NCBI RefSeq assembly: GCF_020544405.1
Contig: NZ_CP065410.1
Coordinates: 3,596,001 to 3,660,000, forward strand
Direction: 5' to 3'
DNA length: 64,000 nucleotides
Source: Pseudomonas sp. IAC-BECa141
GTDB taxonomy: Bacteria > Pseudomonadota > Gammaproteobacteria > Pseudomonadales > Pseudomonadaceae
Under the pieces are notes generated by a model. The model was not told the origin of the DNA, did not search any database, and worked only from the letters and a program-made list of their open reading frames with translations. Positions 37,304 to 45,808 of this stretch are shown one piece after another (position 1 is the first letter of the stretch; each line of letters opens with the position of its first letter). The position numbers and the translations under genes were made by a program.

Positions 37304-39436
37304 ATGAAACAACTTACCTTGCTGGCGAGCCTGTGCGGCTGCCTGTCGGTCAACGTCTGGGCGCAATCCACGGTCGATCTGGCGCCGATCACCATTGATG
37401 GCGAGTCTGGCGCAGAACCCGGCCTGAGCCTCGACCAATCCAGCAGCATGGCCTCGCGTCTTGGCCTTAGCGTGCGTGACACCCCGGCTTCGGTGGCCAT
37501 CGCCAACCGCAATGACATCGAACGTCACGGTTCGCAAAACTTTCAGGACGCAGCCAACACCTTGCCGGGTGTGAACGCCAGTGCGCCGCCTGGCTTTGGC
37601 GGGTTCGTCTCCTATCGCGGTTTCACCAGCAGCCAGATCACCCAGATGTTCAACGGCGTCAACGTTTCCGGCGGACTGGCGCGCCCCGTGGATTCGTGGA
37701 TTTATGACCGGGTCGAACTGTTGGGCGGCCCGTCCTCACTGATCAACGGCGCCGGTTCGGTCGGCGGTTCGCTGAACTACGTGACCAAACTGGCCACTCG
37801 CGACGAGCAAGCCGTCGAAGGCCGAGTCAGTTATGGCACCTACGACACCACCGAAACCGCATTCGGCCTCAATCACGCGCTGACCGAACCCGGTGCCGAC
37901 GTGCAGCATTACGCGCGACTCGAGGTCAGCCACAACACCAGCAATGGCTACATCGACCGCCAGCAACGCGATGCCTGGAGCGTGGCATTTTCGTTGCTCA
38001 GCGACCTGACGCCAAACCTGTCGCACACCCTGGCCCTGGAATATCAGGACGAACACGAGGACAGCCCGTACTGGGGCACGCCGGTGCTCAACCCCAAGGC
38101 CGGCGAATTGAAGATCGACAAGCACAACCGCTTCAACAACTACAACGTCGAGGACGGCCGCTACGAGCAGCGGACCATCTGGGTGCGCTCGATCATCGAT
38201 TACCGGATCAACGACAGCACCAGCCTGCGCAACACCCTCTATCACCTCGACAGCCAACGTGATTACCGCAACCTGGAAACCTATCAATACAACGCCGACA
38301 ACAGCGCGGTGAATCGCTCCACCGCGTATCAGGTTCGACACCAGGGCGAGCAGAACGGCAACCAGTTCGAATTGCGCCACGACAACACCCTGTTCGGCCT
38401 CGACACCACCTGGTCCGGTGGTTTCGAGTACAAAGTCAACCAGACCACCAACTCGCCGCTGAACGTCAAAGGCGCCAGCACGGTGAATCCGAACAACTAC
38501 CGACCGGGGCACTTTTATGACATTCCCGGAACGATGCCGGGTTTTGTCAGCGACAAGACCAATGAGGTCACGACCAAAGCGCTGTTTGCCGAAAATCGTC
38601 TGGCGCTGACCGACAAGCTCTCGTTGCTCACAGGCCTGCGCTACGACGACATCGACCTCGACGTAACCAACCATCGCACGGTGACCGCGAGCAACCCGCG
38701 TCATCTGAAGCGCAGCTGGGAGCCAGTCACCGGACGCGTCGGCCTGACGTATCAGTTCATTCCGTCAGCCAATGTCTACGTGCAATACAGCACCGCCGCC
38801 GAGCAACCCAATGGCACTCAGGACTTTGATGTCTCGACCGGCAAACAATGGGAAATCGGCGGCAAGTTCGACTACCTGAACGGTCGCGGTTCGGCGACGG
38901 TGGCCGCCTACACCATCGAGCGAAAAGATTTCGCGGTGACGGATCCACTGGACCCGACCAGCAGCATTCCGGTCGGCCAGCAGACTTCGAAAGGCATCGA
39001 GATTGCCAGCTCACTGCGGATCACCGACAAGTTGCTGGCCGAAGGCAACTTCGCTTGGGTCGACGCGCAATACGATGAATTCAACGAGAAGAACGCCGCC
39101 GGCGTAGTGGTCTCCCGCAAGGGCAACACACCGACCAACGTGCCGGACCGAGTCGGCAATCTGTGGTTGACCTACGATTTCTCGTCGCAATGGCAAGGCG
39201 GGGTCGATGCGCGGTACGTAGCATCGGTGTTCGCCGATAACGCCAACACCATGACCGTGCCGTCCTACACACTGTTTGGCAGCTTCCTCAGCTACAAGGT
39301 GGATTCGCACACCACGGTGACCGGGCGGGTACGTAACCTGACGAATGAGGTGTATGCCGAGTTCGCCCATGTGTCGCCGGCGTATTACCTCGGCACACCG
39401 CGTACATTCGAGCTGGCAGTGCAGACAAGGTTCTGA
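37304..39436 (+). CDS. TonB-dependent outer-membrane receptor (siderophore-receptor type)
   Basis: 710 residues. Signal peptide ends at VNVWAQ. The plug (about 45-165) reads SVRDTPASVAIANRNDIERH, GFVSYRGFTSSQ and RVELLGGPSSLINGAGSVGG; a 22-strand barrel follows, with the TonB-receptor C-terminal region GRVRNLTNEVYAEF and final Phe. There is no N-terminal signalling domain, so it does not act through a sigma/anti-sigma pair. The ligand is a metal chelate; iron-siderophore fits the sequence, copper is suggested by the DUF2946 neighbour. Confidence 0.92.
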   Translation: MKQLTLLASLCGCLSVNVWAQSTVDLAPITIDGESGAEPGLSLDQSSSMASRLGLSVRDTPASVAIANRNDIERHGSQNFQDAANTLPGVNASAPPGFGGFVSYRGFTSSQITQMFNGVNVSGGLARPVDSWIYDRVELLGGPSSLINGAGSVGGSLNYVTKLATRDEQAVEGRVSYGTYDTTETAFGLNHALTEPGADVQHYARLEVSHNTSNGYIDRQQRDAWSVAFSLLSDLTPNLSHTLALEYQDEHEDSPYWGTPVLNPKAGELKIDKHNRFNNYNVEDGRYEQRTIWVRSIIDYRINDSTSLRNTLYHLDSQRDYRNLETYQYNADNSAVNRSTAYQVRHQGEQNGNQFELRHDNTLFGLDTTWSGGFEYKVNQTTNSPLNVKGASTVNPNNYRPGHFYDIPGTMPGFVSDKTNEVTTKALFAENRLALTDKLSLLTGLRYDDIDLDVTNHRTVTASNPRHLKRSWEPVTGRVGLTYQFIPSANVYVQYSTAAEQPNGTQDFDVSTGKQWEIGGKFDYLNGRGSATVAAYTIERKDFAVTDPLDPTSSIPVGQQTSKGIEIASSLRITDKLLAEGNFAWVDAQYDEFNEKNAAGVVVSRKGNTPTNVPDRVGNLWLTYDFSSQWQGGVDARYVASVFADNANTMTVPSYTLFGSFLSYKVDSHTTVTGRVRNLTNEVYAEFAHVSPAYYLGTPRTFELAVQTRF

Positions 39437-39443
39437 TCCACTT

Positions 39444-39468
39444 TGGCGAGGGCCTGGTGCCCTCGCCA
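39444..39468. terminator. GC hairpin between convergent genes
   Basis: TGGCGAGGGC / GCCCTCGCCA with a 5-base loop between the TonB receptor and the betaine-binding protein. No T-run, so it may only stabilise mRNA 3' ends. Confidence 0.5.
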
Positions 39469-39473
39469 CATCG

Positions 39474-40487
39474 CTACAGACCTGCCTGAACCTTCTGCGC
39501 TACATCCTTCGGCAACCACGCCTGCCACACATCCGGATGCGCTTTCATGAACGCCACCGCCGCATCCCGAGGCGCCGTGTGTTTCTCGCTCATTTCGGCC
39601 AGCGCCTTGTTCAAGTCATCGATCGGAAAGTCGACCTTGCTGAAGAACTCGGCAATTTGCGGATACTGCTTCTGGAATGGCGTGGACACCCCGATCGACA
39701 GCTTGGAAGCCAGTGAACGGGTCGGTTTTGGATTGGGATTGTCGGCGTCGGTCAGGGTCTTCCACGCTTCGGCGTCGAACGGCGGTTCTTCCAGTTGAAC
39801 CAGCTTGAACTTGCCGAGCAATGGCGTGGGCGACCAGTAATAGAACAGCACCGGTTTGCCCCGGCGGATCGATGAGCTGATTTCAGCATCCAGTGCCGCA
39901 CCAGAGCCGCTGCGGAAATTGGTGAAGTCATTCTGCAAGCCATAGGCCGTGAGCTTCTGCTTGTTCACCACCTCCGACGTCCAGCCGATCGGGCTGTTGA
40001 GGAATCGACCCTTGCTCGGGGTTTCCGGGTCCTTGAACACGTCCTTGTACTTCTTGAGATCGCTGACGCTGCGCAGGTCCGGCGCCAGTGGCTTGATGCC
40101 CTTGGCCGGGTCGCCCTTGATCACGTATTCCGGCACCCACCAGCCTTCGGTCGCCCCTTTGACTGTGTCGCCCAGGCTGGCGACCTTGCCTTCGGATTCG
40201 GCCTTGACCCAAACCGGACTGCGTCCGGCCCACTCTTCACCAATGACCTGAATGTCATTGTTGGCCAACGCCGTCTCAAGCGTGATGGTGGTGCCCGGCA
40301 AGGTGTCGGTCGGCAGGCCGTAGCCCTTCTCGACGATGATGCGCAGGACATCGGTGATCAGGCTGCCGCTTTCCCAGTTCAGGTCGGCAAAGTGGATCGG
40401 CGCCTGTGCCGCGCTCACCGCAGGCACCGCCGTCATCAAGCCGAAGGTGGTCAGGCCAGCGGCCAGCAACCGTCGAAATCCGTTCAT
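39474..40487 (-). CDS. Orphan quaternary-ammonium (glycine betaine/choline) ABC substrate-binding protein
   Basis: 337 residues from the ATG at 40487, set by GAGGTG. Signal peptide ends near PAVSAAQA. Mature start IHFADLNWESGSLITDVLRI and later FYYWSPTPLLGKFKLVQLEE are typical of ProX/OpuAC-like proteins, with several Trp that could form the aromatic cage for a trimethylammonium group (EEWAGRSPVW, TEGWWVPEY). No permease or ATPase gene lies nearby. Pseudomonads are known to use several orphan binding proteins (for example CaiX, BetX) with one CbcWV core, and this is likely another. Confidence 0.9.
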   Translation of the reverse strand: MNGFRRLLAAGLTTFGLMTAVPAVSAAQAPIHFADLNWESGSLITDVLRIIVEKGYGLPTDTLPGTTITLETALANNDIQVIGEEWAGRSPVWVKAESEGKVASLGDTVKGATEGWWVPEYVIKGDPAKGIKPLAPDLRSVSDLKKYKDVFKDPETPSKGRFLNSPIGWTSEVVNKQKLTAYGLQNDFTNFRSGSGAALDAEISSSIRRGKPVLFYYWSPTPLLGKFKLVQLEEPPFDAEAWKTLTDADNPNPKPTRSLASKLSIGVSTPFQKQYPQIAEFFSKVDFPIDDLNKALAEMSEKHTAPRDAAVAFMKAHPDVWQAWLPKDVAQKVQAGL

Positions 40488-40558
40488 GCTTTTGCACCTC
40501 GTGCTGTTCACAGCAATAGCAGGATGGCCTGACAGAAGACCGCAAGCCTCTGAATACT

Positions 40559-40572
40559 CAGTCAACTGACTG
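40559..40572. promoter_or_regulatory. Dyad CAGTCA-AC-TGACTG upstream of the betaine-binding protein
   Basis: A perfect 6+6 inverted repeat about 72 bases before the start at 40487. The position suits an operator for a substrate-responsive regulator. Confidence 0.4.
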
Positions 40573-40615
40573 TAGACGAGGTTCCTGCTTTTTCAGGGGC
40601 ATGAAACGGATAAGG

Positions 40616-40813
40616 CTACTTTTCAGACATTTCCTGCAGGCTCTTCAGCTCGCGTCTGACCATGCTGGCGTATTCCGCAGGCTGCAAGGCGTAGATCTGC
40701 GAGGCAACCCAACCCAGCCAGGCACCCTTCAATTCGTCCTTCGCAGCGAACAATCGACGAGCTTCATCACGGGCGCTGTCGAGGTTCTGCAAATGGAAAT
40801 CGGCGCGGCTCAC
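40616..40813 (-). CDS. Small hypothetical protein, coupled to the upstream gene
   Basis: 65 residues from a GTG at 40813 that overlaps the stop of the upstream gene (GTGA). Helical: ARDEARRLFAAKDELKGAWL and YASMVRRELKSLQEM. The same frame runs up to 40852 but only inside the neighbour gene. Function unknown. Confidence 0.68.
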   Translation of the reverse strand: MSRADFHLQNLDSARDEARRLFAAKDELKGAWLGWVASQIYALQPAEYASMVRRELKSLQEMSEK

Positions 40814-41259
40814 TCGCTGGCCTTGAACGTCACCAGTTCGCCCTTGCGCCACTTGGCGGCTTTGGCGGTGACGGCTTTCAGGGTCTTCGTCAGGCCTTCC
40901 TGGAGTTGTTCATTGGCGGCAAACACGGTGACCGCGCTATGGCCCTCCTTGAACACGATGGCATGGCCGTCGGCTGTGGTGACGAACGCGTAATCGCCCA
41001 GACCGTAAACGGTCATTTTGATTTCGCGAAAGCGGATATCCATCTTGCCGCCTTCACGGCTCGGTAGTACCGACGCGCTGAAATGATCACCGACCTTGAG
41101 CTTGAGGCCAGGTTTGTCATCGACCACCAGTGCGCTTTCGGTATCGATCTCGGCAACATAAATGCCTTCGGCGTTCTGCTCGGTGATGTAAACAAAACGC
41201 GATTGAAACTGCTTGACCAGCTTTGCCCGCAAATCACCGAGCACGAACAAAGCATGCAT
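40810..41259 (-). CDS. Hypothetical protein
   Basis: 149 residues from the ATG at 41259 (HALFVLGDLRAKLVKQFQSR). Alternative starts are a TTG at 41280, which has TGGGGA at good spacing, and an ATG at 41403 that would add a hydrophobic N-terminus. The body is a beta-rich domain (VYITEQNAEGIYVAEIDTES; GDHFSASVLPSREGGKMDIR) followed by a helical tail. Not recognised. Translationally coupled to the 65-residue gene downstream. Confidence 0.7.
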   Translation of the reverse strand: MHALFVLGDLRAKLVKQFQSRFVYITEQNAEGIYVAEIDTESALVVDDKPGLKLKVGDHFSASVLPSREGGKMDIRFREIKMTVYGLGDYAFVTTADGHAIVFKEGHSAVTVFAANEQLQEGLTKTLKAVTAKAAKWRKGELVTFKASE

Positions 41260-41688
41260 ATCGAGGTTACTGACTGCCAAAGAAACATCCCCACACTTGA
41301 AAAGAGTGCCGCACGCGAATAGCGCGCACGGCAGAAAAATTCGGCTTGGCCGAAGGTGTTGCGCGATGACTCGAATATACGCCTGAGCGAGCGAAGTGCT
41401 CATTCAACGCGAGTTGCACAAGACTACTGGAATGCCACTCACGAAACCTGCAAAGACGTTCTCCAAATGTTGAAGGAAAACGCGTCAAGGCCGGCCAAAG
41501 AAAACTGACTACGAACTTTAGGGAAAAAACTCACCAAAAAAAGCACTTTTCCGACATATCGCACGCAAAAAATTGCTTTAGATAGCGCCATACCGTCAAC
41601 AGGTGTTGGCGATTTTAGAGCAGCGATGCTGTTCGCGACTACCCGCAACACCCTGTAAATGCGGGTCAATCCATGAAAAGGACTTCAT

Positions 41689-41952
41689 ATGTGCACTATG
41701 ACGCATTTTGCCGTGACTCACGAACCCGTCTTTGCCTTGAACACTCCAGTGTTCGAGACTGATCCTACAATTGAGCCTTGTGGTCGGGAGCCGTTGTTTC
41801 AGGTGGTCCCGGCGGGCAACAGCTTTTTCCATATCAGGGAAAAGTCGACGGGGCTTGTAAGAGGTTTCCGCGAGAATCATAACGCCGCCTGCGCCCTCGC
41901 CCGTTCTCTGGAATCGCGAATCGAACTCCTGGCCAGCGAGCACCTCAGATAA
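41689..41952 (+). CDS. Small hypothetical protein
   Basis: 87 residues; AAAGGA precedes the ATG at 41689, and an ATG three codons later is possible. The second half (FFHIREKSTGLVRGFRENHN) has the strand-strand-helix look of short DUF2188-like proteins. It is followed 39 bases on by the DUF2789 gene and may be co-transcribed. Confidence 0.68.
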   Translation: MCTMTHFAVTHEPVFALNTPVFETDPTIEPCGREPLFQVVPAGNSFFHIREKSTGLVRGFRENHNAACALARSLESRIELLASEHLR

Positions 41953-41991
41953 AGAGAGTCATCAATCCCGCCATTCTTCAAGGAGTACACC

Positions 41992-42228
41992 ATGGAACTG
42001 CCTGCCTACAACCTGACAACCCTGTTCGATCAATTGGGGCTGCCTTCGGAGGAAGCGGCGATTGACGACTTCATCGAAGCCCATCCGCTGGAAGCCGATA
42101 CCAAGTTGATCGACGCCGACTTCTGGAGCCCGCAACAAGCGCAGTTGCTCAAGGAATGGCTGCGTGCCGATGGCGAAGAAGCGGTGATGGTCGACGAGCT
42201 GAATGTGCGCCTGCACCGGGGCAAATGA
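41992..42228 (+). CDS. DUF2789 protein
   Basis: 78 residues; AAGGAG precedes the ATG. MELPAYNLTTLFDQLGLPSE and WSPQQAQLLKEWLRADGEEA are the DUF2789 pattern of a small acidic helical protein. Function unknown. Confidence 0.85.
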   Translation: MELPAYNLTTLFDQLGLPSEEAAIDDFIEAHPLEADTKLIDADFWSPQQAQLLKEWLRADGEEAVMVDELNVRLHRGK

Positions 42229-42234
42229 TTTCGA

Positions 42235-42438
42235 TCAGTGCAGGCTGTTCTCTGTTCTGGCGCCCAACTGCGCGAGCCAAGCCGCCCTGCACTCCTCGGC
42301 TTCATCGCGACTGGCAAAAGCGGTGCCGCGCTGCTCGCCATTGAGCAGCACCACCCAGCAGACACTTTGCCCCATCGCGCGCAGTCCGGCGGGTACACCG
42401 CTGCCGATCATCACCGCGACATCGACTCTGCATTGCAT
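42235..42438 (-). CDS. Small hypothetical protein
   Basis: 67 residues; GGGAGGTCAGC precedes the ATG at 42438. It carries VCWVVLLNGEQRGTAFASRD then EAEECRAAW, similar in pattern to the small protein at 16977-17165 (FASREEA). Three Cys. It faces the DUF2789 gene, 6 bases from it. Confidence 0.65.
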   Translation of the reverse strand: MQCRVDVAVMIGSGVPAGLRAMGQSVCWVVLLNGEQRGTAFASRDEAEECRAAWLAQLGARTENSLH

Positions 42439-42551
42439 GCTGACCTCCCAACTTCATTAGCAACCTAACTATGCGGGCATGTTAATGAAGTGGATCAAGA
42501 GGAAACAGCAACGCCGCTGCACAGCTTAATTGCAGTTCCGGCAACAATGCC

Positions 42552-44156
42552 TCAGCGCGGTTTCTCCGGTTTGTAGCCCAGACGCAATCCACCCCAGTGG
42601 CGTCCCTTGACGATGATGGGCACCGACAGGTCGTGCATCAGCTCGCCGGTATCGCGGGTGTAGGTCTGCAACAGTACCGGTTGCTGATGACTGCCGCAGC
42701 GGATGCCCGTGCGGTCGGCGAATTTGCGTTTGGTGCGATTGTTGACGGTATCGACCTGCACGTCCCCGGTCAGTGGCTGGCTGAACACCTGATTGTGGGT
42801 CGGCACGTAACCCTGCTGCGTACAGGCGATAGCGAATACCAGGCCTTCATGACGCGGCAGCAACGGTTCCTGAATCGCCGGCAGCACCTGATCGGTGTAG
42901 CGGTCGAAACGGGTCTGGAACTTGGCCGGCTGGGTGCCTGGAATCGGCTGATACTGGCGGTCAAACAGTTCTTCAAGGCTGATGCACCCTTGCTCGACGT
43001 CAGCCTCGAAGCGCGCAGCAATCTGGCTGGCCCCTTCGCGGGCGAGGTCGTAGATGCGCTGGTGATAGTCATCCAGCCCGACTTCAGCCAGGCGTTCGCT
43101 GATGGTTTCTGCCTGGCCCTCCATCTGCACCGCGGCCTCGGCCAGGCGACGAGTCTGTTGGTCGCTGATCGCCAGATCGCTGCGCATCTGTTCGATGGCA
43201 GTGAACAGGCTGTCGAGCTGTTCACGATTGGTTTCTGCACCCCGGGCAATTTCGCTGACCTGGTTTTCTACACCGGCCGCCAGTCGTGCGATGTTTTCCA
43301 GGTGCTGACCGGTGTGTTCGACCTGCTCGACACCCGTGTGCAAATCGTCGGAGAGCTGACGTATCTGCTCCACCACCTGCGCCGTACGTTGCTGAATGTC
43401 GGCGACCATCTCGCCCACTTCGCCAGTGGCCGTCGCAGTACGCGCCGCCAGACCGCGCACTTCATCCGCCACCACTGCAAAGCCGCGACCGTGCTCGCCG
43501 GCCCGGGCCGCTTCGATCGCGGCGTTCAATGCAAGGAGGTTGGTCTGACTGGCGATGGATTGGATCACCAACGTCACGCGCTGAATATCGTCGCTGCGCT
43601 GGCTCAAGGCTTCGATCAGTTCGCGGCTGGCATTGGCGCGCTGGCTGAGCTGATGCATGCGCGAGATCGAATCCACCAGTTCGGTGCGCCCTGCTGCGCT
43701 GCTGTGATGGGCTTCGCTGGCAGCGCCCAATGCCTCGCGGCTGAGCTGCGAAGTGGCCTGTTCAGTGGCGATCATGACTTCAGCGTTATTGACGATCTGC
43801 GCGGCGGCGTCGAGTTGCGATTGCAGCTTGCCCGCCAGCTCCTTGACGGAAAAAGCCACGCCAGCAGCCGACAGCGCGTTATGACTGGTGGTGTACGAAA
43901 GGTCGCGAGTCAGCTCGGACATCGCGTTGCTGCTATCGACCGGTTGCGCATCAGAGACCGCCCGGGAACGCAGGCGTGGCAGCCAGACGATCAGTACCGC
44001 CAGCGGCATGCTGACGTACAAGGGCCATTCGCCCAGGCTCATCCCGGCCAGCAACAGCATCAGGGCGATGCTTTGCAGGGTCGGCGTCATCCAGCGATTC
44101 TTCGGCAAAACAACTGGTGCAGGCCGAGCCGCAACCAGAGATCCATCTCTCGTCAT
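42552..44156 (-). CDS. Methyl-accepting chemotaxis protein with a C-terminal sensor-like domain
   Basis: 534 residues. Two close hydrophobic helices lie at about 25-60 with no periplasmic domain between them. The signalling domain follows, with the highly conserved hairpin tip ([20 protein letters not shown] then [11 protein letters not shown], about residues 205-235). About 165 residues come after the coiled coil (from [20 protein letters not shown]), ending with [20 protein letters not shown], which looks like a ligand or redox domain. The sensor is thus cytoplasmic and C-terminal. No che genes are adjacent. Confidence 0.92.
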   Translation of the reverse strand: MTRDGSLVAARPAPVVLPKNRWMTPTLQSIALMLLLAGMSLGEWPLYVSMPLAVLIVWLPRLRSRAVSDAQPVDSSNAMSELTRDLSYTTSHNALSAAGVAFSVKELAGKLQSQLDAAAQIVNNAEVMIATEQATSQLSREALGAASEAHHSSAAGRTELVDSISRMHQLSQRANASRELIEALSQRSDDIQRVTLVIQSIASQTNLLALNAAIEAARAGEHGRGFAVVADEVRGLAARTATATGEVGEMVADIQQRTAQVVEQIRQLSDDLHTGVEQVEHTGQHLENIARLAAGVENQVSEIARGAETNREQLDSLFTAIEQMRSDLAISDQQTRRLAEAAVQMEGQAETISERLAEVGLDDYHQRIYDLAREGASQIAARFEADVEQGCISLEELFDRQYQPIPGTQPAKFQTRFDRYTDQVLPAIQEPLLPRHEGLVFAIACTQQGYVPTHNQVFSQPLTGDVQVDTVNNRTKRKFADRTGIRCGSHQQPVLLQTYTRDTGELMHDLSVPIIVKGRHWGGLRLGYKPEKPR

Positions 44157-44295
44157 TTTGTTACCCCACGCTTGTTCTCATTGTTGTGGCTGCATTAAAC
44201 GCCACTACAACGCCATTATCCATGGTCCGTTAGTCGTGGGTCTGTGGCAGGTCAATGGAATGGTGGGCAGGACTTTTCGGCAGACGAGAAAAAGC

Positions 44296-44349
44296 AAAGA
44301 TCGCAGACTTTTGCAGTTCACTGAGAAACTGCAAAAGGCTGCGATCTTT
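44296..44349. repeat. Long near-perfect hairpin (GCAAAAGATCGCAG-type element)
   Basis: Arms 44296-44318 and 44327-44349 are 23 bases with one mismatch and an 8-base loop (AAAGATCGCAG...CTTTTGCAGTT). It lies just after the stop of the DksA-like gene and has no poly-T right after it. It looks like a dispersed palindromic element that may also stop transcription. Confidence 0.8.
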
Positions 44350-44385
44350 TCGCGACGACCCACAGCGAAGGGGCCGCCTCAGGAA

Positions 44386-44790
44386 TCAGGCCTGACGCTG
44401 GTGCTTGTCGATCTGCTCGTGACGCTCTTGAGCTTCGATGCAGTACTTGGTGGTCGGGCTGATCAGCAGGCGTTTCAGGCCGATCGGCTCGCCGCTGTCG
44501 TCGCACCAGCCAAAACTGTCTTCCTTGATACGCTCAAGGGCCTGCTCGAGTTGCGGCAGCATGCGCTGGTCGCGATCAATCGCGTTCACCAGCCAGGTGC
44601 GCTCTTCTTCCACCGATGCGGCGTCCGCCGGGTCAGCCGGGGTGTCCAGGCTTTCGATGGCAATACGGTTCTGCTCAATGCGCTCATGGGTTTCGACTTT
44701 CATGTTCTGCAACAGCTCTTGAAAGAAAGCGTGTTGCTCGGCATTCATGTAGTCATCTGCCGGCATGGCCAGCAACTTGTCCTTTGTCAT
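44386..44790 (-). CDS. DksA/TraR-family protein lacking two of four zinc ligands
   Basis: 134 residues. The coiled-coil tip keeps the DksA acidic triad pattern (DPADAAS: Asp53, Asp56, Ala58), which acts in the RNA polymerase secondary channel. In the C-terminal globule the usual four Cys are reduced to Cys96 and Cys117; the partners are Ser99 and Ala120 (WCDDSGEPIGLKRLL; YCIEAQ). P. aeruginosa DksA2 is a known zinc-independent paralogue, and this protein may play that role. A monocistronic unit between two gaps. Confidence 0.88.
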   Translation of the reverse strand: MTKDKLLAMPADDYMNAEQHAFFQELLQNMKVETHERIEQNRIAIESLDTPADPADAASVEEERTWLVNAIDRDQRMLPQLEQALERIKEDSFGWCDDSGEPIGLKRLLISPTTKYCIEAQERHEQIDKHQRQA

Positions 44791-45200
44791 TGATATCTCT
44801 ATAAAAAACGTGCATTAAGGCGAATTAGGGAGCGTTCCGGCGAACCGCCTGCGGTCATCGGAAAGGCATCGTTTATTGCAAACGCCACCCGGCACTCAAT
44901 TTACGAAGGGGCGGCAGTCTAAGGCCCGTTTGAGGCCTCAGCAACTGTAAATACCGGGAATTTGTCCGACAAGGCTCGGAAACTGCTCTGACACAAGCTT
45001 CACAGCGCTCATCGGAGTGCGTTTATAGCAAGAAATTCAGTCGAGCGGCTGTATATAGAAGACAAACGTCGGACGAGCGGCGCTTTGTCGCAATTCGTTA
45101 CGATCATTGACTGCGAAACCAGCCCCTTCTCAAAGACTGACAAATCCCCCCAACCTCAGCTACGTTATGCCCTCTCCGGTTCGACTTGAAGGAACGCGTC
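44791..45200. other. 410-base intergenic region
   Basis: No gene is visible in any frame. It holds the promoters of the DksA-like gene (minus strand) and the GST gene (plus strand). The part next to the DksA-like start is AT-rich. No Zur-type palindrome was clear to me. Confidence 0.6.
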
Positions 45201-45806
45201 ATGAAACTGATCGGCATGCTGGACTCCCCTTACGTGCGCCGCGTGGCGATCTCCGCCAAATGCCTGGGGATCGAACTGGAACACGACCCGGTCTCGGTGT
45301 TCCGTCACTTCGAGCGCTTCCAGCAGATCAACCCGGTGGTCAAGGCGCCGACCCTGGTACTTGATGACGGCGAAGTACTGATCGACTCAACCTTGATCCT
45401 CGACTATCTCGAAGCCCTGTCCGGCAAAACCCTGCTACCTGCAGACCTGACGCAACGGGTCAAAGCCCTGCGCCTGATCGGCCTCGGTCTCGCCGCCTGC
45501 GAAAAAGCCGTGCAGCTCTACTACGAACGCAACCTGCGCCCGGCCGAGATTCAATACCAGCCGTGGGTCGAACGCGTCGAAGGCCAACTTGCCGCCGCCT
45601 TCGCCGCCATTGAACACGAACTCGAAAAACACCCGTTGCCCACCGACGGCCCCCTCCAACAGAACGGCATTACCCTCGCCGTCGCCTGGAGCTTCACCGG
45701 CCTCGTCGTCCCCGACCAGATCGACGCGGAGCGCTTCCCGCGCATCGCCCAATACACCGCGTACGCCGAAAGCACCCAGGCGTTCATCAGCACCCCGATG
45801 ACCTGA
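45201..45806 (+). CDS. Glutathione S-transferase family protein
   Basis: 201 residues from the ATG at 45201, set by GAAGGAA. The thioredoxin-like N-terminal domain (MKLIGMLDSPYVRRVAISAK) has Ser9 in the catalytic position, and DSTLILDYLEAL binds glutathione. The C-terminal all-helical domain follows. Its stop is 2 bases before the AlkC-type gene, so the two may be co-transcribed. Confidence 0.92.
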   Translation: MKLIGMLDSPYVRRVAISAKCLGIELEHDPVSVFRHFERFQQINPVVKAPTLVLDDGEVLIDSTLILDYLEALSGKTLLPADLTQRVKALRLIGLGLAACEKAVQLYYERNLRPAEIQYQPWVERVEGQLAAAFAAIEHELEKHPLPTDGPLQQNGITLAVAWSFTGLVVPDQIDAERFPRIAQYTAYAESTQAFISTPMT

Positions 45807-45808
45807 CC

